Source: an uncultured Lachnospiraceae bacterium
GTDB lineage: Bacteria; Bacillota; Clostridia; Lachnospirales; Lachnospiraceae
NCBI GenBank assembly: GCA_934370915.1
Contig: CAKRNI010000103.1
Coordinates: 1-8,665, forward strand
DNA: 8,665 nt
Direction: 5' to 3'
Made by a program: the position numbers and the translations under genes. Position 1 is the stretch's first letter. The number at the start of each line of letters is the position of its first letter. Positions 1-5,379 of this stretch are shown one piece after another. The notes beneath the pieces were generated by a model, which had not been told where the DNA came from, ran no database searches, and worked only from the letters and a program-made list of their open reading frames with translations.

Positions 1-135
1 CAGGTTCTCCTGATCCTTGAAGCTATGAAGATGGAGAACGAGATCGTTGCTCCGCAGGACGGCACTGTTGCAACAATCAATGTTGCTGTTGGTGATTCCG
101 TAGAGCCGGGTGCTACACTCGCTACATTAAACTAA
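1..135 (+). CDS. Biotin carboxyl carrier protein, C-terminal fragment (5' end outside window)
   Basis: Reading frame 1 is open from the first base to a TAA at 133-135 and encodes the last 44 residues of a biotinyl/lipoyl domain. The biotinylation motif EAMKMEN is visible; by family knowledge the Lys between the two Met residues carries biotin. It is followed by the usual second half of the fold (APQDGTV, then [15 protein letters not shown]). The protein ends right after the domain, as in the small free carriers of Na+-pumping decarboxylases (MmdC/GcdC type) and in the C-terminus of OadA-type subunits. The next gene starts 38 bases later with its own ribosome site, so the two are probably one operon. 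The carrier would take CO2 from the carboxyltransferase and hand it to the membrane subunit OadB. The N-terminal part, often an Ala/Pro-rich linker, is not in view, so a fusion to a larger protein cannot be excluded. Confidence 0.93.
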   Translation, partial: QVLLILEAMKMENEIVAPQDGTVATINVAVGDSVEPGATLATLN

Positions 136-173
136 TTTTCTGCTGACTGCAGATTCCACATGGAGGGATTAAC

Positions 174-1322
174 ATGGAATACATTCAAAATACACTTTTG
201 AATCTTCTTCAGCAGACAGCATTCCTGAATTTAAGCGTAGGAAACCTGATCATGATCTTAGTTGCGTGTATCTTCCTTTACCTTGCGATCGGAAAAGGAT
301 TTGAGCCGCTTCTTCTTGTGCCGATTTCCTTTGGTATGCTGCTGGTAAATATCTACCCGGATATTATGCTGAGCATTGAAGATTCTTCTAACGGCGTTGG
401 AGGACTTCTTCACTACTTCTATTTACTGGATGAGTGGAGTATTCTTCCGTCCCTGATCTTCATGGGTGTAGGCGCGATGACAGACTTCGGTCCGCTGATC
501 GCCAACCCGAAGAGCTTCCTTTTAGGCGCTGCCGCACAGTTCGGTATCTACGCCGCTTACTTTATGGCTATTTTCATGGGCTTCAATGACAAGGCAGCCG
601 CAGCAATCTCCATCATCGGTGGTGCTGACGGCCCGACATCCATCTTCCTTGCAGGTAAGCTTGGACAGACTGAGTTCATGGGACCAATCGCCGTAGCAGC
701 TTACTCCTACATGGCCCTCGTTCCGATCATTCAGCCGCCGATCATGAAACTCTTAACAACAGAAGAAGAGAGAAAGATCAAGATGGAACAGCTTCGTCCG
801 GTATCCAAACTTGAGAAGATCCTCTTCCCGGTTATCGTTACGATCGTTGTTTGTATGATCCTTCCGACAACTGCTCCGCTCGTTGGTATGCTTATGGTTG
901 GTAACCTCTTCCGTGAGTCCGGCGTTGTTAAACAGTTACAGGAGACAGCTTCCAACGCTCTTATGTACATTGTTGTAATCGTACTCGGTCTTTCCGTTGG
1001 TGCTACAACAAGTGCTGAGAGATTCTTAAAAGTTACAACCATCAAGATCGTTATCCTTGGACTTATCGCGTTCGCGTTTGGTACAGCAGCCGGCGTTATC
1101 TTCGGTAAGATCATGTGCAAGGTAACTGGTGGTAAGGTTAACCCGTTAATCGGTTCCGCCGGAGTATCCGCAGTTCCGATGGCAGCCCGTGTATCCCAGA
1201 AGGTTGGTTCTGAGGCAGATCCGACAAACTTCCTTCTCATGCACGCAATGGGACCGAACGTAGCCGGTGTTATCGGTACAGCAGTTGCTGCCGGTACCTT
1301 CATGGCTATCTTCGGAGTTTAA
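174..1322 (+). CDS. oadB: Na+-translocating decarboxylase beta subunit (OadB/MmdB/GcdB family)
   Basis: This is the integral membrane subunit that decarboxylates carboxybiotin and couples the step to Na+ export. The 382-residue protein is strongly hydrophobic, with many membrane segments. Two family signatures are seen: [12 protein letters not shown] (residues 149-160, Asp152) and [20 protein letters not shown] (residues 323-342). As I recall, the Klebsiella OadB residues studied for Na+ coupling are Asp203, Asn373, Gly377, Ser382 and Arg389. The last four match Asn323, Gly327, Ser332 and Arg339 here with identical spacing. The AAYSYM segment at 175-180 holds the equivalent conserved Tyr. The length is close to the Veillonella MmdB/glutaconyl-CoA decarboxylase type and shorter than enterobacterial OadB. 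The ATG at 174 is preceded by GGAGGG at 162-167. The natural substrate (oxaloacetate, methylmalonyl-CoA or glutaconyl-CoA) cannot be read from this subunit; oadA downstream favours oxaloacetate. The symbol is given on that basis. Confidence 0.95.
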   Translation: MEYIQNTLLNLLQQTAFLNLSVGNLIMILVACIFLYLAIGKGFEPLLLVPISFGMLLVNIYPDIMLSIEDSSNGVGGLLHYFYLLDEWSILPSLIFMGVGAMTDFGPLIANPKSFLLGAAAQFGIYAAYFMAIFMGFNDKAAAAISIIGGADGPTSIFLAGKLGQTEFMGPIAVAAYSYMALVPIIQPPIMKLLTTEEERKIKMEQLRPVSKLEKILFPVIVTIVVCMILPTTAPLVGMLMVGNLFRESGVVKQLQETASNALMYIVVIVLGLSVGATTSAERFLKVTTIKIVILGLIAFAFGTAAGVIFGKIMCKVTGGKVNPLIGSAGVSAVPMAARVSQKVGSEADPTNFLLMHAMGPNVAGVIGTAVAAGTFMAIFGV

Positions 1323-1346
1323 TTGAAACCGAAACTTTTAATATAG

Positions 1347-1372
1347 GGGAGGTCTGCCCGGGCAGATCTCCC
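1347..1372 (+). promoter_or_regulatory. Near-perfect stem-loop between oadB and oadA, just 5' of the oadA ribosome site
   Basis: A 26-base near-palindrome centred on CCCGGG pairs GGGAGGTCTGC with GCAGATCTCCC (one G-U pair), leaving a four-base loop. No T-tract follows, so it is not an ordinary intrinsic terminator. Its 3' end lies three bases before the AGGAGG at 1376-1381 that serves the oadA start at 1390. It could protect processed mRNA, change the OadA:OadB ratio, or be a protein binding site; which of these is inference. Confidence 0.7.
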
Positions 1373-1389
1373 GGTAGGAGGATAATAAA

Positions 1390-2802
1390 ATGGCAGAAGT
1401 TCAGAAAAAGCCGGTTAAGATCGTTGAGACCGTTCTTCGTGATGCGCATCAGTCTCTCCTTGCAACAAGAATGACGACTGATCAGATGCTTCCGATCGTT
1501 GACAAAATGGATAAAGTTGGCTACTACGCAGTAGAATGCTGGGGCGGCGCTACTTTTGATGCCTGCCTGCGTTTCCTGAAGGAAGATCCGTGGGAGAGAC
1601 TCAGAAAACTGAGAGCCGGATTCAAGAACACGAAGCTCCAGATGCTGTTCCGTGGTCAGAATATCCTTGGATACAATCATTATGCAGATGATGTGGTTGA
1701 GTACTTTGTACAGAAATCCATCGCAAATGGTATTGATATTATCCGTATTTTTGACTGCCTGAATGATATCAGAAACCTTGAGACTGCCGTTAAGGCAACA
1801 AAGAAGGAAGGCGGACATGCCCAGATCGCCCTTTGCTATACATTAGGCGATGCGTATACACTTGATTACTGGAAGAACATCGCTTCCGAGATCGAGAGCA
1901 TGGGCGCTGATTCCCTCTGCATCAAGGATATGGCAGGTCTGTTAACTCCGTATGCGGCTACTGAGCTTGTTACGGCATTAAAACAGGGTACAAAGCTGCC
2001 GATCGACCTGCACACACACTATACCTCCGGTGTTGCTTCCATGACATATTTAAAGGCTGTGGAAGCAGGCTGCGATATCATTGACTGCGCAATGTCTCCG
2101 CTGGCTCTCGGTACATCCCAGCCGGCAACTGAAGTTATGGTTGAGACATTCCGCGGCACCAAGTATGATACTGGCTATGACCAGAATCTGCTTGCAGAGA
2201 TCACCGATTACTTCACACCGATTCGTGAGGAAGCTTTAAAGAGCGGCCTTCTGAACCCGAAGGTTCTCGGTGTAAACATCAAGACGCTCCAGTATCAGGT
2301 ACCGGGCGGAATGCTTTCCAACCTTGTTTCCCAGTTAAAGGAAGCTGGTCAGGAAGACAAGTACCGCGCAGTGCTTGAGGAGATCCCGAGAGTAAGAAAA
2401 GACTTCGGTGAGCCGCCGCTTGTAACTCCGTCCTCCCAGATCGTTGGTACACAGGCTGTATTGAACGTTCTTGCCGGCGAGAGATATAAGATGGTTCCGA
2501 AGGAGTCCAAGAAGATCATGATGGGCGAATTTGGTAAGACGGTAAAACCGTTCAACAAAGAAGTCCAGAAGAAGATCATCGGCGATGCAACTCCGATCAC
2601 CTGTCGTCCAGCAGACCTGATCGAGCCGCAGCTGCCGAAATTCGAGAAGGAATGCGCACAGTGGAAGCAGCAGGATGAGGATGTATTATCCTATGCTCTG
2701 TTCCCGGCTGTAGCAAAAGACTTCTTCGAGTACCGCGAAGCCCAGCAGACAAAGGTTGACCGCAAGGTTGCTGATAAGGAAAGCAAGGCTTATCCGGTAT
2801 AA
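1390..2802 (+). CDS. oadA: Oxaloacetate decarboxylase alpha subunit / pyruvate carboxylase subunit B type carboxyltransferase, without biotin domain
   Basis: This cytoplasmic carboxyltransferase moves CO2 from oxaloacetate to carrier-bound biotin, or the reverse with pyruvate. The 470 residues cover the HMGL-like TIM barrel and the following conserved carboxylase domain. The N-terminal signature VETVLRDAHQSLLATR is at residues 12-27. Asp18, His208 and His210 (LHTH) fit the divalent metal ligands, and Lys179 in CIKDMAG (177-183) fits the metal-bridging Lys. Cys149 fits the Cys studied in Klebsiella OadA. All of these sit one residue later than the Klebsiella numbering as I recall it. Klebsiella OadA is about 590 residues and ends in a biotin domain. 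This one stops at the pre-biotin region (KESKAYPV), so it must use the separate carrier encoded two genes upstream. The ATG has AGGAGG at 1376-1381, eight bases away. It is the last gene of its operon. Transcarboxylase 5S or a stand-alone pyruvate carboxylase B subunit are the alternatives, but oadB next door favours the Na+ pump. Confidence 0.94.
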   Translation: MAEVQKKPVKIVETVLRDAHQSLLATRMTTDQMLPIVDKMDKVGYYAVECWGGATFDACLRFLKEDPWERLRKLRAGFKNTKLQMLFRGQNILGYNHYADDVVEYFVQKSIANGIDIIRIFDCLNDIRNLETAVKATKKEGGHAQIALCYTLGDAYTLDYWKNIASEIESMGADSLCIKDMAGLLTPYAATELVTALKQGTKLPIDLHTHYTSGVASMTYLKAVEAGCDIIDCAMSPLALGTSQPATEVMVETFRGTKYDTGYDQNLLAEITDYFTPIREEALKSGLLNPKVLGVNIKTLQYQVPGGMLSNLVSQLKEAGQEDKYRAVLEEIPRVRKDFGEPPLVTPSSQIVGTQAVLNVLAGERYKMVPKESKKIMMGEFGKTVKPFNKEVQKKIIGDATPITCRPADLIEPQLPKFEKECAQWKQQDEDVLSYALFPAVAKDFFEYREAQQTKVDRKVADKESKAYPV

Positions 2803-2842
2803 TTTTGCAGTAAATCTAAATATTAATTGACGAAATAACATG

Positions 2843-2879
2843 AAGTCCGGCATTTCCGTGAGGAGGTGCCGGACTTTTT
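2843..2879 (+). terminator. Intrinsic terminator of the decarboxylase operon
   Basis: AAGTCCGGCA (2843-2852) pairs perfectly with TGCCGGACTT (2867-2876), and a run of five T ends at 2879. It lies 40 bases after the oadA stop. The loop contains an AGGAGG (2861-2866) that looks like a ribosome site but leads only to an eight-codon frame. Confidence 0.92.
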
Positions 2880-2953
2880 ATGCGCACTTTTTTAATTTTT
2901 CATTAAGAAAATGCGGCAATATTTGGAATTTGTGTGAAGTTTCCCGTACGCGG

Positions 2954-2983
2954 TTGACAGGAAAGTCCATTTGTCTTTATAAT
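2954..2983 (+). promoter_or_regulatory. Consensus SigA promoter for the glucosaminidase gene
   Basis: TTGACA at 2954-2959 and TATAAT at 2978-2983 both match the vegetative consensus exactly, with an 18-base spacer. The AT-rich stretch at 2886-2915 could add an UP-like element. The predicted transcript start is near 2990, giving a leader of about 55 bases. It lies after the oadA terminator, so it starts a new transcription unit. Confidence 0.88.
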
Positions 2984-2991
2984 GGGTATGA

Positions 2992-3026
2992 TGTCGGTTT
3001 TCTGCTAAAATACCATAAAACCGGCA
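2992..3026 (+). promoter_or_regulatory. Leader stem-loop at the start of the glucosaminidase mRNA
   Basis: TGTCGGTTTT (2992-3001) pairs with AAAACCGGCA (3017-3026) over ten base pairs with one G-U, leaving a 15-base loop. If transcription starts near 2990, the stem forms at the extreme 5' end of the mRNA, and its 3' side ends two bases before the ribosome site. A 5'-end mRNA stabiliser is the simplest reading; a regulatory role is untested. Confidence 0.5.
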
Positions 3027-3028
3027 GT

Positions 3029-3033
3029 GGGAG
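3029..3033 (+). promoter_or_regulatory. Ribosome binding site that sets the glucosaminidase start at 3045
   Basis: GGGAG here lies 11 bases before the ATG at 3045. The alternative in-frame GTG at 3027 overlaps this motif and has no ribosome site of its own. Starting there would also put six polar residues (MGEKNN) before the natural MTKRQKR signal-peptide start. Confidence 0.7.
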
Positions 3034-3044
3034 AGAAAAATAAC

Positions 3045-5240
3045 ATGACAAAAAGACAAAAAAGAATTCTGGCACTGATGCTCGGCGCAGTTCTTTTAGG
3101 TGACTGTGCAGGCCACGCCGGAACAATGATATCCGGACTTTCAAGTGCCTACGCGGCAACGGGTTCGGCAACAGTAAATGCCACGACCCTGAACGTGAGA
3201 AGCACACCGGGGACAACGGGGGCTATCGTAAAAAAACTTGCATATGGGGCAGCAGTTACGGTTGTTTCCGAGACTGCGGGATCGGATGGAAAGATCTGGT
3301 ATAAGATCAGATTTTCTTCCGGTTCCGGGACACAGGAAGGTTATGTCCGTTCAGATTTTATTAAATTCCCGGTATCCTACAGCTACGATTCTAATTTTGA
3401 GAGCTATCTGAACAGCCAGGGATTTCCGGAAAGCTATAAGACATCCCTGCGCACACTCCACACGGAACATCCGACCTGGGTTTTTCAGGCACAGAAGACA
3501 GGACTCAACTGGAGCGATGTGATGGAAGCGGAGGGATCGGTTGGAACCAATCTGGTATCAAAGGCCAGCATTTCATCCTGGAAATCCACGGATTACGGTG
3601 CCTATGACTGGAATTCAGGTACCTGGACCGGCTTTGACGGTGCATCCTGGGTGGCTGCGTCAAAGGATATCGTTGCCTACTATATGGATCCGAGAAATTT
3701 CTTAAATGATACCTATGTATTCCAGTTTTTGCATCACGCTTACGACAGCAATACCCAGACGAGAGCGGGACTGACAAGCCTGATCACGGGAACATTTCTG
3801 GAAAAGACACCGGATGAGACGACGGCGGCCCAGAGCGTTCAGGAGACATCGGGGTCCGGAAACACAGGAATCGTGAATTATAACACGGGCACAGAAACAT
3901 CCGGCAACCTCCAACAGGGTGAAAATTATGGACCGGGAATGAGTTCCGGTACATCAGGCGGAAGTTCTTCGGGAAACGGTACCGGTAGTTCCGGAAGCGG
4001 AAGTCAGGGCGTGAGTCTTGAGGGACCGGGATCTACTGTGAGCTCCACGATCAGCCAGAGAAAAATGTATACAACGGCACTTCCCGAGGTAGAGTATGGT
4101 CCGGGAATGGACGCGTCTGCGATCACGGACGATAACACCGGCGCATCCAACACATCACCGGTACCGACGGGACAGACGTATGTGGATATTATTATGAAGG
4201 CGGCATCCCAGACAGGTGTCAATCCGTATGTTCTCGGTGCGATGATCCTTCAGGAACAGGGAACCGGAAAATCAGGAAGTATTTCCGGAAAGACCGCCGG
4301 ATATGAAGGCTTTTATAACTTCTTTAATATCGGCGCCTTCGCATCGGGATCCATGTCCGCGGTCACAAGAGGTCTCTGGTATGCATCCCAGTCGGGAAGC
4401 TACGGAAGACCGTGGAATTCCATTGAGAAATCCATCATCGGCGGCGCGACCTACTACGGGGAGAATTTCCTGAAAAACGGACAGGATACCTTCTATTTAA
4501 AGAAGTTTAATGTGCAGGGAAGTACCCCGTACAAACACCAGTATATGACAAATGTGGAGGGCGCGGCCGGAGAGGGCGCAAAGTTGGCGAGAGCTTACAC
4601 GGACGAGATGAAGAAACAGGCCCTCGTGTTTAAGATCCCGGTGTTCAACAACATGCCGGAGGCCGCATGCGCGAAGCCGACTGTAACAGGAAGTCCGAAC
4701 AACAAACTGTCAGGAATCACGATCGATGGATATTCTCTGACACCGACCTTTAATAAGGATACGGAGAAATATGATCTCGTCGTGGATTCTTCTGTTTCTT
4801 CCGTCAATATCCGTGCCACAGCGATCGATGCCAAAGCATCTGTCAGCGGCGTGGGAACCATAAACCTTGGAGGCGGAACGACGATCGTAAAGATCGTGGT
4901 GAAAGCTGAAAACGGCGATACACGTACCTATCAGGTTTCGATTGCGAAAGGAAATGGGAATGGAAGTACCACGGTAGTCTCACCGTCAACGGGAAGTTCT
5001 GCCGGGTCGACGAGCAGCGGATCGACTGTGGGACCCGGTGGATCGACCGGTACGTCAAACAGTGGAAGCAGTTTCAGTACCACCGGTCCCGGATCGCAGA
5101 ATTCTTATCCGGAGGGCGCATCGGGGTCTGGAAAGCTTGTGACGTCATCGACAGGAATGAGCGGAAGTTCCTCTGATACAGGCTCCGGCTCTTATCCGGA
5201 GGGGGCATCCGGCAGCGGAAAACTTGTGACAGGTAACTGA
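3045..5240 (+). CDS. Secreted SH3b / GH73-type beta-N-acetylglucosaminidase with cadherin-like domain
   Basis: This is a probable exported peptidoglycan hydrolase of 731 residues, numbered from the ATG at 3045. Residues 1-37 form a Sec signal peptide (MTKRQKR, hydrophobic core, cleavage after AYA). A bacterial SH3 domain spans about 40-107 (TLNVRSTPGTTGAIVKKL) and probably binds wall. Residues 112-254 match the N-terminal module of clostridial glucosaminidases (QGFPESYKTSL, AYYMDPRNFL). A Gly/Ser/Thr-rich linker runs 255-376. The GH73-like catalytic part is at 377-534, with the probable acid Glu404 in ILQEQG and the YNFFNIGA motif at 424-431. A cadherin-like beta-sandwich (LSGITIDGYSLTPTF onward) is at 555-634, followed by a Ser/Gly tail. 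No LPXTG or lipobox is visible, so retention would be through SH3b or the tail. The linker inside what is usually a continuous enzyme is unusual. The gene has its own promoter and lies 139 bases before the cohesin-like gene. Likely roles are daughter-cell separation or wall turnover; activity is inferred from family. Confidence 0.88.
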   Translation: MTKRQKRILALMLGAVLLGDCAGHAGTMISGLSSAYAATGSATVNATTLNVRSTPGTTGAIVKKLAYGAAVTVVSETAGSDGKIWYKIRFSSGSGTQEGYVRSDFIKFPVSYSYDSNFESYLNSQGFPESYKTSLRTLHTEHPTWVFQAQKTGLNWSDVMEAEGSVGTNLVSKASISSWKSTDYGAYDWNSGTWTGFDGASWVAASKDIVAYYMDPRNFLNDTYVFQFLHHAYDSNTQTRAGLTSLITGTFLEKTPDETTAAQSVQETSGSGNTGIVNYNTGTETSGNLQQGENYGPGMSSGTSGGSSSGNGTGSSGSGSQGVSLEGPGSTVSSTISQRKMYTTALPEVEYGPGMDASAITDDNTGASNTSPVPTGQTYVDIIMKAASQTGVNPYVLGAMILQEQGTGKSGSISGKTAGYEGFYNFFNIGAFASGSMSAVTRGLWYASQSGSYGRPWNSIEKSIIGGATYYGENFLKNGQDTFYLKKFNVQGSTPYKHQYMTNVEGAAGEGAKLARAYTDEMKKQALVFKIPVFNNMPEAACAKPTVTGSPNNKLSGITIDGYSLTPTFNKDTEKYDLVVDSSVSSVNIRATAIDAKASVSGVGTINLGGGTTIVKIVVKAENGDTRTYQVSIAKGNGNGSTTVVSPSTGSSAGSTSSGSTVGPGGSTGTSNSGSSFSTTGPGSQNSYPEGASGSGKLVTSSTGMSGSSSDTGSGSYPEGASGSGKLVTGN
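5103..5231 (+). repeat. Duplicated 14-residue motif in the glucosaminidase C-terminal tail
   Basis: The codons at 5103-5144 and 5190-5231 both encode SYPEGASGSGKLVT, exactly the same peptide, 87 bases apart start to start. The DNA copies differ at several silent positions, so the peptide rather than the DNA is being kept. The segment between them is Ser/Gly/Thr-rich. Confidence 0.9.
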
Positions 5241-5313
5241 TCCGGAATACGTTTTTGCACGGCGGTGAAGGGATTGAACAGTTACGTTTCTGGATAGACT
5301 ATGCTTAGAAGTT

Positions 5314-5350
5314 CGGACAGAACCTGTGGAAACAGATCAGGTTCTGTCTG
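5314..5350 (+). promoter_or_regulatory. 13-bp stem-loop in the leader of the cohesin-like gene
   Basis: CGGACAGAACCTG (5314-5326) pairs with CAGGTTCTGTCTG (5338-5350), 13 pairs with one G-U and an 11-base loop. What follows is A/G-rich with no T-tract, so it is not an intrinsic terminator. It ends 14 bases before the AGGAG (5365-5369) of the next gene. No convincing promoter is seen in 5241-5379, so read-through from 2954 is likely and the stem may affect mRNA processing or stability. Confidence 0.65.
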
Positions 5351-5379
5351 GAAAATACTGGAATAGGAGATAAAGAAAT

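Noticed and set aside
731..1303. 190-residue - strand frame opposite oadB
   Set aside because: It lies antisense to the strongly conserved OadB, has no ribosome site, and its Thr/Pro/Ile-rich sequence is what the opposite strand of such a gene gives.
1306..1818. 170-residue - strand frame opposite oadA
   Set aside because: Antisense shadow of conserved OadA sequence and of the intergenic stem; no promoter or family features.
2861..2906. AGGAGG followed by an ATG at 2880 and eight codons
   Set aside because: The ribosome-like motif is the terminator loop, and the frame is too short and too far from it.
2840..3043. 67-residue + strand frame between oadA and the glucosaminidase
   Set aside because: It starts inside the oadA terminator, runs through the consensus promoter, has no ribosome site and gives no recognisable protein.
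3027..3044. GTG start of the glucosaminidase at 3027
   Set aside because: It overlaps the ribosome site used by the ATG at 3045, has none of its own, and adds polar residues before the signal peptide.
3105..3107. Cys in LLGDC of the glucosaminidase signal peptide as a lipoprotein anchor
   Set aside because: Asp precedes the Cys where a lipobox needs a small residue, and a better cleavage site (AYA) lies downstream.
5274..5305. Promoter upstream of the cohesin-like gene (TTGAAC with TAGACT or TATGCT)
   Set aside because: The spacers would be 15 or 20 bases and the -10 boxes are poor, so it was not listed as a feature.
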